Translations under genes and position numbers: made by a program
Notes under the pieces: model-generated
What the model was told of the DNA's origin: nothing
The model's input: only the letters and a program-made list of their open reading frames with translations
The model's database searches: none
Source of the DNA: Terriglobus albidus
Lineage (GTDB): Bacteria; Acidobacteriota; Terriglobia; Terriglobales; Acidobacteriaceae
Direction of reading: 5' to 3'
DNA: 64,000 nucleotides
Assembly (NCBI RefSeq): GCF_025685425.1
Contig: NZ_JAGTAS010000051.1
Span: 143,236-207,235 of the forward strand
Shown: piece by piece, positions 17,185-26,976 of the stretch
Layout of the letters: every line of letters begins with the position of its first letter
Position numbering within the stretch: the stretch's first letter is position 1

Positions 17185-19500
17185 ATGCCTAACGAAACGC
17201 AAGCCCAGGCCACCCAAGTTCCCACTCCGGCTCGCATAACTCCCGAGCTGCTCAAACTGCACAGCATTACCGCCGAAGAATACGCTCGTATTGAGCAGGC
17301 GCTCGGCCGTACTCCGTCGCTGACGGAGCTGGGCATCTATTCGGTGATGTGGAGCGAACATTGCTCCTATAAGTCGTCGCGCGTCCATTTGAAGCGCCTT
17401 CCCACGAAGAGCGAGCTGGTCGTCCAGGGTCCTGGCGAGAACGCCGGCATCATCGACGTCGGCGACGGCTGGGCATGCGCCTTTAAGATCGAGAGCCACA
17501 ACCATCCCAGCTACATTGAGCCCTACCAGGGCGCGGCGACGGGTGTTGGCGGCATTCTGCGCGACATCTTCACCATGGGTGCGCGTCCGCTGGCGGTGAT
17601 GGATTCGCTCCGCTTCGGTCCGCTGGACGACACAACGCTGCCCAAGGAGATCACGCACAAGAATCACGCCGTGGTTGAGGGTGTGGTTCACGGCATCGCC
17701 GGTTACGGCAACTGCTTCGGAGTTCCTAACCTGGGCGGCGAGACGCGGTTTGAGCCCTGTTACAGCGGCAATCCGCTGGTGAACGCCTTTGCGCTGGGCC
17801 TGGTGAAGCGCGATGAGATCTTCTATGCCAAGGCGACCGGTATTGGAAATCCGGTGATCTATGTCGGCGCTAAGACCGGCCGCGACGGTATCCATGGCGC
17901 GACCATGGCCAGCGAGGAGTTCAAGGAAGGCTCGGAACAGAAGCGCCCGAATGTGCAGATGGGCGATCCGTTTATGGAGAAGCTGCTGCTCGAGGCCTGC
18001 CTCGAGGTGATGCAGATTCCGGGCGCGGTTGCGGGTATTCAGGATATGGGCGCCGCAGGGCTGACCTGCTCCACTTGCGAGATGGGCGCCCGTGGCGGCG
18101 TCGGGCTCGAGGTCGAGCTGGACAATGTGCCCCAGCGCGAGACCGGCATGAACAGCTACGAGATCATGCTGTCGGAGTCGCAGGAGCGCATGCTGCTGGT
18201 GGCCAATGAGGGCCGCGAGCAGGAGGTTCTGGATGTCTTCGCCAAGTGGGGTCTGGATGCTCGCATCGTCGGTAAGGTGATTGCCCAGAACCGGATGCGC
18301 ATCTTCCATCACGGTGAGCTGGTGGCTGACCTGTCGAATGAGTCGCTGACGGACGATGCTCCGCTCTATCACCGTCCGGTTGGCACCTGGGCGCCTCCGG
18401 TGGCGAAGGAAGCTCCGGCGGGTGTGCTGGATAAGGCTGTGGACTATACCGCCGCGCTGACAAAGCTGCTGGCCGCCTCGAATATCTGCGACAAGCGCTG
18501 GGTCTTTGAGCAGTACGACTCGATGGTGCAGACCAACACGGTGCAGGGCCCGGGCAATGAGGCAGGTGTGATGCGCATCAAGGGCACCAGCCGCGCGCTT
18601 TCGATGGCGCTGGCGGGCAATGGACGGTGGTGCTATCTCGATCCGCTGACCGGCGCGAAGCACGCGGTCGCCGAGGCGGCACGTAAGGTCGCCTGCACCG
18701 GCGCGAAGCCGGTGGCCGCGACCAACTGTCTGAACTTCGGTAATCCGGAGAAACCCGAGATCATGGCGCAGCTCTCTGCCGCGATCGACGGTATCGCAGA
18801 GGCCTGTAACGCGCTGGGCACCCCGGTGACCGGCGGCAATGTCTCGCTCTACAACGAGACGCGCGGCGTGGGCATCTATCCGACTCCGGTGCTGGGTATT
18901 GTCGGCATTCTGGACGACGTCACCAAGGCGACTCCGGCGCACTTCAGCCAGGCTGGCGATGTCATCGTGTTGATCTCGCCCAATACCGCCAAGCCGTCTA
19001 ACTGGCAGGCGGAGTTTGGTTCGACCGAGTTTGCCAAGACCGTTGTGGGCGAGCTGTGGGGTGTTCCTCCGGCGATCGACCTGGACAACGAAGCGGCACT
19101 GCACCAGATGTTGCAGCTGCTGGCGCGGCGGAACTTCATTACCTCGGCCTCTGATATTTCGGACGGCGGCCTGGCGGTTGCACTGGCGAAGGCCACCTTC
19201 CGCGCGGGTCTGGGCGCCGAAGTGAAGATCGATACCGAGCTGGGCGGGCTGCAAACCCTTTTCAGCGAGCCGGCGACCACCGTCCTGGTGACCTGTTCGC
19301 ATAAATCTGTAGAAGCCCTGGTGGGCACGATCGAGAAGGATGGTACATTGATGGCGCAGCCGATCGGCACAGTGACAGCGGAGGCAACGCTGTCGGTCAC
19401 GGTAGGCAGTGAGAACGTGATCCGCGCGGCTGTTGGTGAGTTGAAGCAGGTCTGGTCCCAGGCTCTTGAATCACGCCTGGCGACGGAGGTGCTGGCGTAA
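17185..19500 (+). CDS. purL: Phosphoribosylformylglycinamidine synthase subunit PurL
   Basis: 771 residues, the length of the small PurL that works with separate PurS and PurQ subunits (neither is in this window). It converts FGAR to FGAM using ATP and glutamine-derived ammonia, in the cytoplasm. The N-terminal signature [17 protein letters not shown] is clear. AIRS-synthase-like segments follow ([50 protein letters not shown]) with a second PurM-like repeat ([36 protein letters not shown]). Its TAA stop overlaps the purF ATG (TAATG). Confidence 0.97.
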   Translation: MPNETQAQATQVPTPARITPELLKLHSITAEEYARIEQALGRTPSLTELGIYSVMWSEHCSYKSSRVHLKRLPTKSELVVQGPGENAGIIDVGDGWACAFKIESHNHPSYIEPYQGAATGVGGILRDIFTMGARPLAVMDSLRFGPLDDTTLPKEITHKNHAVVEGVVHGIAGYGNCFGVPNLGGETRFEPCYSGNPLVNAFALGLVKRDEIFYAKATGIGNPVIYVGAKTGRDGIHGATMASEEFKEGSEQKRPNVQMGDPFMEKLLLEACLEVMQIPGAVAGIQDMGAAGLTCSTCEMGARGGVGLEVELDNVPQRETGMNSYEIMLSESQERMLLVANEGREQEVLDVFAKWGLDARIVGKVIAQNRMRIFHHGELVADLSNESLTDDAPLYHRPVGTWAPPVAKEAPAGVLDKAVDYTAALTKLLAASNICDKRWVFEQYDSMVQTNTVQGPGNEAGVMRIKGTSRALSMALAGNGRWCYLDPLTGAKHAVAEAARKVACTGAKPVAATNCLNFGNPEKPEIMAQLSAAIDGIAEACNALGTPVTGGNVSLYNETRGVGIYPTPVLGIVGILDDVTKATPAHFSQAGDVIVLISPNTAKPSNWQAEFGSTEFAKTVVGELWGVPPAIDLDNEAALHQMLQLLARRNFITSASDISDGGLAVALAKATFRAGLGAEVKIDTELGGLQTLFSEPATTVLVTCSHKSVEALVGTIEKDGTLMAQPIGTVTAEATLSVTVGSENVIRAAVGELKQVWSQALESRLATEVLA

Positions 19501-20966
19501 TGAATCACGTACAGCCGGACGAGATCGAACTCGACGCCACTCCCTTTGACAAGCTGCGCGAAGAGTGCGGCGTGATGGCGGTGTACGGTCACCCTGAAGC
19601 CGCGCGCATGACCTACTGGGGCCTGTACTCGCTGCAGCATCGCGGGCAGGAGTCGGGTGGTATCGCCACCTCGAACGGCGAAGACATTATCGACGTCAAA
19701 GGCATGGGCCTGGTCTCGGAGATCTTCACTGACGACGTCCTGCAGAAGCTTCCCGGGCAGATGGCCATTGGCCACACCCGCTACTCCACCACGGGCGACT
19801 CGGCACTGCTGAACGCGCAGCCGATCCGGGTGGAGTCGACCAAGGGTTTGATCGCGATTGCGCATAACGGCAACCTGGTGAACCTGGGCACCGCTAAGGA
19901 GCGTCTGGAGCGCGACGGAGCAGTCTTCCAGACGACGAGCGATACCGAGATCATCGTGCAGTTGATTGCGCACTCCGCGGAGACGACGCTGGTCGACTGC
20001 ATCGCCGACTCGCTCTCGCAAGTTGACGGCGCCTTCTCCATCGTGATGATGACGCGCAACCGCATCTTCGCGGCGCGCGATCCTCGCGGCTTCCGTCCGC
20101 TATGCATGGGCCGTATTCCCGGCGTCGACGGCAAGCCCGATACTTTTGTTTTCGCCTCGGAGACATGCGCTCTGGATCTGCTGCACGCCAAGTACGAGCG
20201 TGATGTGCAGCCGGGGGAGCTGGTGATGGTTTCGGAAGACGGCGTCACTTCGCGCTACTTCAACACCACCACCAAGCAGGCAAGCTGCATCTTCGAGCAT
20301 GTTTACTTCGCGCGCCCTGATTCGAAGGTCTTTGGCCGTTGGGTGCAGAAGAGCCGCGAAGAGATGGGACGCCAGCTCGCGCGCGAGTCGGCTGTAGAAG
20401 CCGATCTGGTGGTTCCAGTGCCGGACTCCGGTGTGACCGCCGCTATCGGCTATTCCGCTGAATCAGGCATTCCGTTCAACTTTGGCCTGATCCGTAACCA
20501 CTATGTGGGCCGTACCTTCATCGAGCCGACACAGCGGGTGCGCGACTTTGGCGTGCGTATGAAGCTGAATCCGTCGCGTGCGCTGCTGGAAGGCAAGCGG
20601 ATCATCCTGATCGATGACTCGATCATCCGCGGCACCACGAGCCGTAAGATCGTCCGCATGTGCCGCGCCGCCGGAGCTAAAGAAGTGCATATGCGCATCT
20701 CTTGTCCGCCGACGATTTCGCCTTGCTTCTATGGTGTCGATACGCCCAGCACCAAGGAGCTGATCGCGGCCAATAACACCATCGATGAGATCTGTAAGTT
20801 TATCGAGGCGGACTCGCTAGCCTATCTGTCGCTTGGTGGTGTGTTGAAGGCATGTGGAGCGTATGAGCCGCATGGCAACAGTTATTGCACGGCATGTTAT
20901 ACGGGGAACTATCCGACGCAATGGGTAGATGTGGATGAGATTCTGCCGGCGGTGGCGAAGGTTTAG
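19500..20966 (+). CDS. purF: Amidophosphoribosyltransferase
   Basis: 488 residues; commits PRPP to purine synthesis by making phosphoribosylamine. A 22-residue propeptide precedes the N-terminal nucleophile Cys23 (EECGVMAVYGH). The Ntn glutaminase domain follows (LQHRGQESGG, GHTRYSTTGDS, HNGNLVN), then the phosphoribosyltransferase domain with PRPP loop ILIDDSIIRGTTS. Four cysteines (Cys23-independent; for example SCPPTISPC and CKF, CTACYTG) may hold the Fe-S cluster found in Bacillus-type PurF. It is translationally coupled to purL. Confidence 0.97.
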   Translation: MNHVQPDEIELDATPFDKLREECGVMAVYGHPEAARMTYWGLYSLQHRGQESGGIATSNGEDIIDVKGMGLVSEIFTDDVLQKLPGQMAIGHTRYSTTGDSALLNAQPIRVESTKGLIAIAHNGNLVNLGTAKERLERDGAVFQTTSDTEIIVQLIAHSAETTLVDCIADSLSQVDGAFSIVMMTRNRIFAARDPRGFRPLCMGRIPGVDGKPDTFVFASETCALDLLHAKYERDVQPGELVMVSEDGVTSRYFNTTTKQASCIFEHVYFARPDSKVFGRWVQKSREEMGRQLARESAVEADLVVPVPDSGVTAAIGYSAESGIPFNFGLIRNHYVGRTFIEPTQRVRDFGVRMKLNPSRALLEGKRIILIDDSIIRGTTSRKIVRMCRAAGAKEVHMRISCPPTISPCFYGVDTPSTKELIAANNTIDEICKFIEADSLAYLSLGGVLKACGAYEPHGNSYCTACYTGNYPTQWVDVDEILPAVAKV

Positions 20967-21319
20967 GCCGGGTAGGTGGGAGCAGCGGGCTTCAGCCCGC
21001 TGATAAAGGATAAAAAGTGAATGGGCTTTAGCCTTGGGCCTTTCGTTACAGAAAGAAAAGGCCCAGGGCTAGGAAGCCCATTTCTTTTAGAGCCGATAGA
21101 CCGTGGGCTGAAAGCCCACGCCTCTACCCCTGCCAGCAAAGCTGGCTGGGGACCCCGATGCTCCCAGCTGATTCGAGCTTCGCTCGAATAGTTCACCTCA
21201 GCGAACCAAATTCGCCGGGACCACAACATTCCCACCCATCGCGCTCCCACCCCACCGAACACGTTCGGAGGGAACCCCGATATGCGATGGATGAGGCACC
21301 CAGTGTATGGGTTCGCCCC
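20967..21319. repeat. Class II repeat plus three class III hairpins between purF and ridA
   Basis: A nearly complete class II element runs 20976-21126: GGTGGGAGCAGCGGGCTTCAG, a GGGCTTTAGCC arm, GGCCCAGGGCTA and CCGTGGGCTGAAAGCCCACG. Class III hairpins follow at about 21126-21156 (CCAGCAAAGCTGG), 21196-21222 and 21247-21279, with a TTCGAGCTTCGCTCGAA palindrome near 21172-21188 and a class IV tail at about 21280-21312. This class II copy is the uninterrupted counterpart of the one at 63794-63989. Confidence 0.8.
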
Positions 21320-21787
21320 CTACTTCTTCGAGCGGGCGGCTACGACCATGACTTCGATCAGGCCGGTGGGGACTACCAGGCGGCTGACCTGGACTGTGGC
21401 GCGGACTGGTTTGTTGGGTTGTTCTTTGCTTCCGAAGCGTGACTGGTAGGCGCGGTTCATGCCGTCCAGGTCCATGACGCCCGTCTTAGGGTCGGGTGCG
21501 AGGAAGACCTGCATCTGTACGATATCGCCGAGACCGAGGCCTTGTTCTTTCAGTACCTTCTCGATGTTGCGGAAGGCGCCGAGGGTCTGCTGTTCGGTGT
21601 TCTGGTGAAAGACCGGCGGTGTGCCCGGCTCATCCGGCGTGCCCATGACACCGCAGACGTAGAGCAGGTCGCCTACCCAGATCGCCGGCTCAATCTTTAC
21701 ATCCGGTGCGCCGAGGCGCTTCACGACTACTCCCTGTTGGGCGAAGAGGGTGCCGGAGAGCAGCAGAGCGGCCATTGCACGTTTCAT
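21320..21787 (-). CDS. Exported RidA/YjgF/UK114-family protein
   Basis: 155 residues. The RidA core is visible (DLLYVCGVMGTPD, TLGAFRNIEKVLKEQGLGLGDIVQMQVFL, GMNRAYQSRFG, RATVQVSRLVVPTGLIEVMVVA), including the Arg of the R-x-x-V segment used for imine binding in classic RidA. Unlike cytoplasmic RidA it starts with a signal peptide (MKRAMAALLLSGTLFAQQ), so a periplasmic deaminase-like role is likely. Its start overlaps the end of the DinB gene by 4 nt. Confidence 0.9.
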   Translation of the reverse strand: MKRAMAALLLSGTLFAQQGVVVKRLGAPDVKIEPAIWVGDLLYVCGVMGTPDEPGTPPVFHQNTEQQTLGAFRNIEKVLKEQGLGLGDIVQMQVFLAPDPKTGVMDLDGMNRAYQSRFGSKEQPNKPVRATVQVSRLVVPTGLIEVMVVAARSKK

Positions 21788-22281
21788 ATCCGTCTCGCGG
21801 CTACGAAGAGGTAGTCCAGAGGGAACTTCATGGTGATTCCGTGCTGACGCAACAGCGTGGTGATCTGCGCGTAGTGGCGGATGGCGTGGGTCAGCGCGTG
21901 GAAGAAGATTGCCTTGCGCGTCGCTACCATCGCGCCGAGGGAGCGAGTGACGAACTCGATCTCTTCGTCCCAGTTCACATTGCTGTCGGCAAGCACCTTC
22001 CGATAAAGCTCCAGCGCGCGGTCGTGCGTGGCGTAAACTTCGGCCACAGTGCCGTAAGGAATCGTGTCGTACTCGGTCGTCGGCACTCCTGCCAGACGTT
22101 CGGCGTAGCGCAGCTCGACAGCGACGATGTGCTGTAGCAGGCCGCCGAGCGTGCTTGCCTTTGCGATATCGCAGGGGAGGGCGAGAGCCTCAGGATGCTG
22201 TTCCAACAGACCACGGAAGCGGTCTGAGGTCTGGGTGTGCCACAGTAACATCTCGTCTGCGGAGAGAACAGGTGCGCTCAT
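21784..22281 (-). CDS. DinB-family four-helix protein
   Basis: 165 residues of the DinB/YfiT-like metalloprotein fold. Candidate metal-binding histidines are His51 (GGLLQHIVAVE) and His128/His132/His136 (FFHALTHAIRHYAQI), giving the usual three-His arrangement. Family members include thiol transferases and uncharacterised stress proteins; no substrate is indicated. It is 3 nt downstream of purD and overlaps ridA, so the three genes form one transcription unit. Confidence 0.87.
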   Translation of the reverse strand: MSAPVLSADEMLLWHTQTSDRFRGLLEQHPEALALPCDIAKASTLGGLLQHIVAVELRYAERLAGVPTTEYDTIPYGTVAEVYATHDRALELYRKVLADSNVNWDEEIEFVTRSLGAMVATRKAIFFHALTHAIRHYAQITTLLRQHGITMKFPLDYLFVAARRI

Positions 22282-22284
22282 GCT

Positions 22285-23562
22285 TTATCCTTCCTTTGCC
22301 AGGGCACGATGCCCGATATCACGGCGATAGAACATGCCTTCGAACTGAATGCTTTCCAGCCGGCCGTAGACCATCGCCAGTGCAGTCTTGAGATCGTCGG
22401 CAGCGGCGGAGACTGCGAGCACGCGTCCGCCGGCGGTGCGGAACTCGCGGTCCATGAGCGAGGTTCCGGCATGGAAGACCTGCACGGCGCCGGTGTCGCT
22501 GGTCGGGGTGAGGCCATCGATCTTCAGACCGGAACGATAGCTGCCGGGGTAGCCTCCGCTGGCCGCGATCACGCAGGCGCTGGCGCCGGGCTTCAGACGG
22601 ACAGCGATCTCATTCGCGCGACCGTCGATGGCGGAATCGAAGAGGTCGAAGAGGTCGGTCTCCAAACGAAGCACGATTGCTTCGGTCTCGGGATCGCCCC
22701 AGCGTGTGTTGAACTCCAGCACCATGGGGCCGCGAGCCGTCATCATGAGGCCGCAGAACAGGATGCCGGTGAAAGGCGTGCCCTCCAGCGCCATGCCGTC
22801 GACGACGTTCTGAGTGACGTGCGTGGTGAGCCAATCCACCATCGTGGGTTCCAGAAGAGCGTCAGTGCAGTATGCGCCCATGCCGCCGGTGTTCAGGCCG
22901 GTATCACCCTCGCCGACGCGCTTATGGTCCTGCGCTGCAGCGATGGGAATGGCGTGGGCGCCATCGCAGAGTGCGAAAAAGCTGACCTCTTCGCCTTCCA
23001 GGAACTCTTCCAACACCAGGCGGGTGTCGCTCGATCCGAGCAGCGAGCCGGAGAAGATGCCGGCGGCGACCTCTTCTGCCTCCGCCTTGGTCTGGCAGAT
23101 GACTACGCCCTTCCCGGCTGCGAGGCCATCGGCCTTCACCACCAGAGGCGTATGGAAGATTGGCAGCGACTTCCGCACCTCTTCCAGAGAGGCGCAGACG
23201 GCGTAGTGTGCCGTCGGAATGCGGCGGCGCTGCATGAATTCCTTGGCGAAGGCCTTGCTGCTCTCCAACTGGGCTGCGGCCTGCGTGGGTCCGAAGACGC
23301 GGAGACCGCGCTGCTGCATGGCATCGACGATGCCGGCGGCGAGGGGGACCTCTGGGCCGATGACGGTCATCCCGGGCTGTTCCTGCTCGACGACGGCGAG
23401 CATCGAGGGAATGTCTTTCACATCCGCAGGAAGGCAGCGCGCGATGGCGGCGATGCCGCCGTTGCCGGGCGCACAGACGACTTCACTTACTTTGGGACTC
23501 TGCTGCAACGACCAGACGAGAGCGTGTTCGCGTCCGCCTCCACCGATTACCAGAACCTTCAT
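22285..23562 (-). CDS. purD: Phosphoribosylamine--glycine ligase
   Basis: ATP-grasp enzyme of 425 residues forming GAR from phosphoribosylamine, glycine and ATP. It starts with the N-domain MKVLVIGGGGREHALVWSL. ATP-grasp features are VVKADGLAAGKGVVIC, DHKRVGEGDTGLNTGGMGAY and LEFNTRWGDPETEAI with metal-binding Glu/Asn. A start 18 nt further upstream is in frame, but the chosen one matches the family N-terminus. The gene lies three nucleotides from dinB. Confidence 0.97.
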   Translation of the reverse strand: MKVLVIGGGGREHALVWSLQQSPKVSEVVCAPGNGGIAAIARCLPADVKDIPSMLAVVEQEQPGMTVIGPEVPLAAGIVDAMQQRGLRVFGPTQAAAQLESSKAFAKEFMQRRRIPTAHYAVCASLEEVRKSLPIFHTPLVVKADGLAAGKGVVICQTKAEAEEVAAGIFSGSLLGSSDTRLVLEEFLEGEEVSFFALCDGAHAIPIAAAQDHKRVGEGDTGLNTGGMGAYCTDALLEPTMVDWLTTHVTQNVVDGMALEGTPFTGILFCGLMMTARGPMVLEFNTRWGDPETEAIVLRLETDLFDLFDSAIDGRANEIAVRLKPGASACVIAASGGYPGSYRSGLKIDGLTPTSDTGAVQVFHAGTSLMDREFRTAGGRVLAVSAAADDLKTALAMVYGRLESIQFEGMFYRRDIGHRALAKEG

Positions 23563-23654
23563 ATGCTTCGAGCCTAGCAAACTTTTGTGGCTTCCTTGCC
23601 CACCCTCACTCCGTGAGGGTGGGGCACCCAGGTGGGATCACAAAAAAAGCGGTT

Positions 23655-23718
23655 CGCGCGAAGCGTGAATACCCACATCTCAGCGTGGCCGAGATATGGG
23701 CACCCGGTGTATGGGCTG
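23655..23718. repeat. Class IV repeat followed by period-8 ATTCAATN arm
   Basis: The GCGCGAAGCGTGAA hairpin and an ATCTCAGCGTGGCCGAGAT-like hairpin are followed by CACCCGGTGTATGGG. Immediately downstream, 23723-23749 is a short run of ATTCAATC/ATTCAATT units ending just beyond the rsmI stop codon. Confidence 0.7.
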
Positions 23719-23760
23719 GATTATTCAATCATTCAATTCTTCAATCATTTCCGTCCGCCT

Positions 23761-24627
23761 TTAGCGGCGGGTCTTTTCGCGTTGCCACTGGCGGTAGACT
23801 TCGCTCTTGCCCATGTTGCGGTCGCGGGCTACCTGTTTGAGGGCGTCTTTCTCGGAGAAGCCTTGTTTCATCAGGGTCTCGACAGTCGACGCGATGGAGG
23901 CCGGTGCGGCTTGTGCAGCCTCTTCTGCAGGACGTTCTCCGCTGAGCAGCAGGACGAACTCTCCTCGGATTGCGTCACGGTTTTTGAGAGCTTTCAGCAC
24001 GTCAATGACAATGCCGCGCAGGTGTTCTTCATGCAACTTGGTCAGCTCGCGTGCGAGCGCTACCGGATGCTCCGGACCAAAGACTGCTGCCACGTCTTCC
24101 AGAGTCTCCACGATGCGGTGGGGAGCTTCGTAGAAGATGTGCGTTGTGCCGTTGAGCATGAGCGACTCTAACTGCGTTCGGCGCTGGCCTGCCTTGGGTG
24201 GCAGAAATCCATGAAAGGTGAAGCTTTCAGTCGACAGACCGCTGGCAATGAGCGCGGAGATCGCGGCGTTTGCTCCTGGAATTGGGTAGACCGGAATGCC
24301 GGCTGCGATTGCTGCCGCGACCACTTCAGCGCCTGGGTCAGCGATGCCCGGCGTGCCGGCGTCGGAGACGATAGCGATACGTTGCCCGGACTGCAGCGCG
24401 GACAACAACTCATCGCTACGTGAACGTTCATTGTGCTGGTGATAGCTGATGGTCGGCTTCTGGATCTGGAAGTGGTTCAACAGCTTTTGCGTCTGGCGTG
24501 TGTCTTCGCAGGCGATGCGGTCGACCGACTGCAAGACCCGCAGCGCTCGTAACGTGATGTCTTCCAGGTTGCCGATCGGCGTAGCGACGAGATAGAGGCC
24601 CGGCGCCAGCGGCGCAGGCTCACTCAC
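23761..24627 (-). CDS. rsmI: 16S rRNA (cytidine(1402)-2'-O)-methyltransferase
   Basis: 288 residues of the tetrapyrrole-methylase fold; adds the 2'-O-methyl group to C1402 in the ribosomal decoding centre. Signatures: LYLVATPIGNLEDITLRAL, ACEDTRQTQKLL, SDAGTPGIADPG, FHGFLPPKAGQR and FYEAPHRI. The C-terminus adds a small basic domain (KQVARDRNMGKSEVYRQW). The GTG start overlaps the stop of the upstream S2P-like gene (GTGA), so the two are coupled. Confidence 0.96.
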   Translation of the reverse strand: MSEPAPLAPGLYLVATPIGNLEDITLRALRVLQSVDRIACEDTRQTQKLLNHFQIQKPTISYHQHNERSRSDELLSALQSGQRIAIVSDAGTPGIADPGAEVVAAAIAAGIPVYPIPGANAAISALIASGLSTESFTFHGFLPPKAGQRRTQLESLMLNGTTHIFYEAPHRIVETLEDVAAVFGPEHPVALARELTKLHEEHLRGIVIDVLKALKNRDAIRGEFVLLLSGERPAEEAAQAAPASIASTVETLMKQGFSEKDALKQVARDRNMGKSEVYRQWQREKTRR

Positions 24628-25745
24628 GACTGCTGCTCCTCAAAGTTGCGCATGCGGCGCTTGAGGGCAAGCAGGCTCATCGATTGATTTAGATTCTGCG
24701 GTGTGATGATGCCTACGATCCGCTCACCGTCGAGCACGGGGACGAGCTGGGCCTGGGCGCGTGGGCCCATCATGCGGCGGAGTGTCTGCACCAGCGAGTC
24801 GCTGGACTGTGCTGTATGGAAGGCCCGCGACATGATTGCCTGCACATAGCCGTTGCCCTCGGATTGCAGGGCCTCCAGGATGCTCTGCCGGCTGATGACG
24901 CCCACGAGGTTATTGCCACGAGTCACAGGGAAGACATCCTGCATGGAGTGGATCGACTTTTCCAACGCGTCTTCCAGCGTGTCGGAAGCGGAGAGGGTGG
25001 CGAACTCGGTCAGCATGACATCGCGCATCAGCACCGTATCGACCGAGCTCTGCAGCATGAGGCCGTGATCTTCCATCTGTGCGCCGATCAGGACAAAAGC
25101 GCCAATCAGCAGAAGCCACATGTTGAAGGTGACGATGCCGGCGATGATCATCACCAGTGCGATCATCTGGCCGAAGCCGACCGCGGCGCGGGTGCCGCCG
25201 GCCAGTCCGCGGGAGCGAGAGAATTCACCACGCAGCACGCGGCCCGCATCGAGCGGCCATGCCGGCAGCAGATTGATGGCGCCCAATAGAAGCTGAATCC
25301 AGAAAGCGGCGCGCAGCAGGTGGAAGGGTGTAATCCACGGGCGGCTCAGCATGTCCACGTTCGGTGTGGCCGCGAAGATCAGCAGGCCGATAACAGCCCC
25401 GAAGAGGAAGCTGGTGATCGGTCCGACGATGGCGATCTTGCGTTGAACGGCGCCTTCGTTGGCGCGCTCCATGGAGTCGGCGGTGGCGAACTGGATCAGG
25501 CCGCCGGTGGGCAGCAGCTGGATGGAACGCAGCTCCAGGTTGAACCACGAGCAAGCCAGCAGCCGTGCGATCTCACGCACCACCACGGCGAAGACGAGAA
25601 TCAGCCAAAGGGCGACACCGCGCATGCCGTTATGGTTCGACATCGAAGCCCAGCTCACCGAGAGCGCGAGCAGCAGCACGAAGAAGGTGTGCATACGTAT
25701 CTCTACGCCGAACCAACGGCCGAGCGGGATGGACCAGGAGCGCAT
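24624..25745 (-). CDS. Site-2-protease-like (M50) membrane protein with CBS pair, zinc ligands lost
   Basis: About 373 residues from ATG 25745; a GTG at 25763 would add six. The layout is that of the M50/S2P family with a C-terminal CBS pair (MLTEFATLSASDTLEDAL..., then PVLDGERIVGIITPQNL). At the expected HExxH site on a membrane helix the sequence is REIAR, confirmed codon by codon at about 25563-25577. The second motif NLLPAWPLDAGR has Asp but Ala for the usual Gly. Without both His ligands it should not bind catalytic zinc, so a non-proteolytic regulatory role is inferred. It precedes rsmI and diverges from rsmD. Confidence 0.85.
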   Translation of the reverse strand: MRSWSIPLGRWFGVEIRMHTFFVLLLALSVSWASMSNHNGMRGVALWLILVFAVVVREIARLLACSWFNLELRSIQLLPTGGLIQFATADSMERANEGAVQRKIAIVGPITSFLFGAVIGLLIFAATPNVDMLSRPWITPFHLLRAAFWIQLLLGAINLLPAWPLDAGRVLRGEFSRSRGLAGGTRAAVGFGQMIALVMIIAGIVTFNMWLLLIGAFVLIGAQMEDHGLMLQSSVDTVLMRDVMLTEFATLSASDTLEDALEKSIHSMQDVFPVTRGNNLVGVISRQSILEALQSEGNGYVQAIMSRAFHTAQSSDSLVQTLRRMMGPRAQAQLVPVLDGERIVGIITPQNLNQSMSLLALKRRMRNFEEQQS

Positions 25746-25766
25746 GAGGTTTATTGTAGTCACGGG

Positions 25767-26342
25767 ATGAGGATCATCGGTGGGAAGTGGAGATCTAGGC
25801 AGATTGCGGCGCCGAAAAGCGAGGCAACCAGGCCGACGAGCGACCGTCTGCGCGAGACGCTCTTTAACGTGCTGGGACAGGACTGTACGGGCTTGCGTGT
25901 GCTGGATTTATACGCCGGCTCCGGCGCTGTGGGCCTGGAGGCGCTGAGCCGCGGGGCACGCCGCGTCTGGTTTGCGGAAAAGTCTTCGCCCGCCCTGGCC
26001 ACGCTACGGGCCAACCTGCGGGCACTGGGAGCGGAGGGAGCGGTCGTCGACAACAGCGGCGTTTCGACTCTTCTGTCCAAACTCGCCAGGGAAAAGACCG
26101 CGATTGACCTTATCTTCCTTGATCCTCCATGGGATATGGCACAGGAGTACGAACGCACCCTGGGCTTTCTGGGCTCGCATGAAGAGCTGCTGAACGATGG
26201 AGCCCGGGTCGTCGCCGAACATCGCAGCAAGGTGGAGCTCCCGGCGCGCGTCGGCAACCTGGAACGCACGCGCGTGCTCAAACAAGGGGACGCTTCCCTG
26301 AGTTTTTACCAGTGGAGCGATGAAGGCGACACAACAAGCTGA
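25767..26342 (+). CDS. rsmD: 16S rRNA (guanine(966)-N2)-methyltransferase
   Basis: 191 residues, family length. Starts MRIIGGKWRSRQIAAP, followed by RPTSDRLRETLFNVL. The SAM site is LDLYAGSGAVGLEALSRGA and the catalytic motif is FLDPPW. Methylates G966 of 16S rRNA. The open frame continues far upstream, but those residues do not match the family and lie antisense to the S2P-like gene, so the start at 25767 is used. Start codons of the two divergent genes are only 21 bp apart. Confidence 0.96.
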   Translation: MRIIGGKWRSRQIAAPKSEATRPTSDRLRETLFNVLGQDCTGLRVLDLYAGSGAVGLEALSRGARRVWFAEKSSPALATLRANLRALGAEGAVVDNSGVSTLLSKLAREKTAIDLIFLDPPWDMAQEYERTLGFLGSHEELLNDGARVVAEHRSKVELPARVGNLERTRVLKQGDASLSFYQWSDEGDTTS

Positions 26343-26415
26343 AGCTTCGATCCTTCAATTCTTCATTTTCTTCAATCGTTTCAATGCTTCACTCATTTGG
26401 TTATTCAATAGACAT

Positions 26416-26976
26416 ATGCGTTTGATTCTTGCCTCCGCCTCTCCTCGTCGCCGGGAACTTCTAACCCAGGCCGGCATTACCTTCACTGTGGAGACGGCTG
26501 ACATCAACGAGTCGCAGTATCCCGGAGAAGATCCGATCGCCTATACCACCCGCCTGGCCCGTGAGAAGGCGCAGATCGTGCTCGCCAGGCATCCCTGTGA
26601 ACACGATCTGGTGGTGCTGGGCGCCGATACTACCGTGACACTCGACAACACGTTGCTGGGAAAACCAACAAGCCCCGCTGACGCCACCGTGATGCTGCGC
26701 GCTCTGAGCGGGCGGGTGCATCAGGTGGTCACCGGAGTTGCGCTGCTGTCGTTTCAGAAAGCGGTGACCCATGCCGAAACGACCAGCGTCTTCTTCCAGG
26801 TGATGACCGAGCAGGAGATTGCGGAGTACATCGCTACTGGGGAGCCGATGGATAAGGCCGGGGCGTATGGGATCCAGGGAAGCGCCGCGCGGTTTATTCC
26901 TCGGATTGAAGGGGACTATTCCAATGTTGTCGGTTTGCCGATTGCGGCGGTGGCGAATCTTTTGAAGAGTTTTTAG
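26416..26976 (+). CDS. Maf-family nucleoside triphosphate pyrophosphatase
   Basis: 186 residues. Starts with the invariant MRLILASASPRRRELL motif; VVLGADTTVTLD carries the catalytic Asp region, with GKPTSPADA and GAYGIQG further on. Maf proteins hydrolyse dTTP/UTP or modified nucleotides. Its 5' flank (26345-26412) is a TTCAAT-rich degenerate period-8 tract, and an R1/class IV repeat cluster follows. Confidence 0.95.
   Translation: MRLILASASPRRRELLTQAGITFTVETADINESQYPGEDPIAYTTRLAREKAQIVLARHPCEHDLVVLGADTTVTLDNTLLGKPTSPADATVMLRALSGRVHQVVTGVALLSFQKAVTHAETTSVFFQVMTEQEIAEYIATGEPMDKAGAYGIQGSAARFIPRIEGDYSNVVGLPIAAVANLLKSF

Noticed and set aside
16690..19302. 870-codon minus-strand frame opposite purL and dut
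   Set aside because: Antisense to purL with His/Arg-rich composition; no family features.
20963..21262. Open frame of 99 codons on the minus strand between purF and ridA
   Set aside because: It is a read-through of the class II repeat; a similar peptide (PRLKPIHF...SGLKPA) arises from the other copy at 63735-63983. No gene is supported.
22309..23577. 422-codon plus-strand frame opposite purD
   Set aside because: Antisense shadow of purD.
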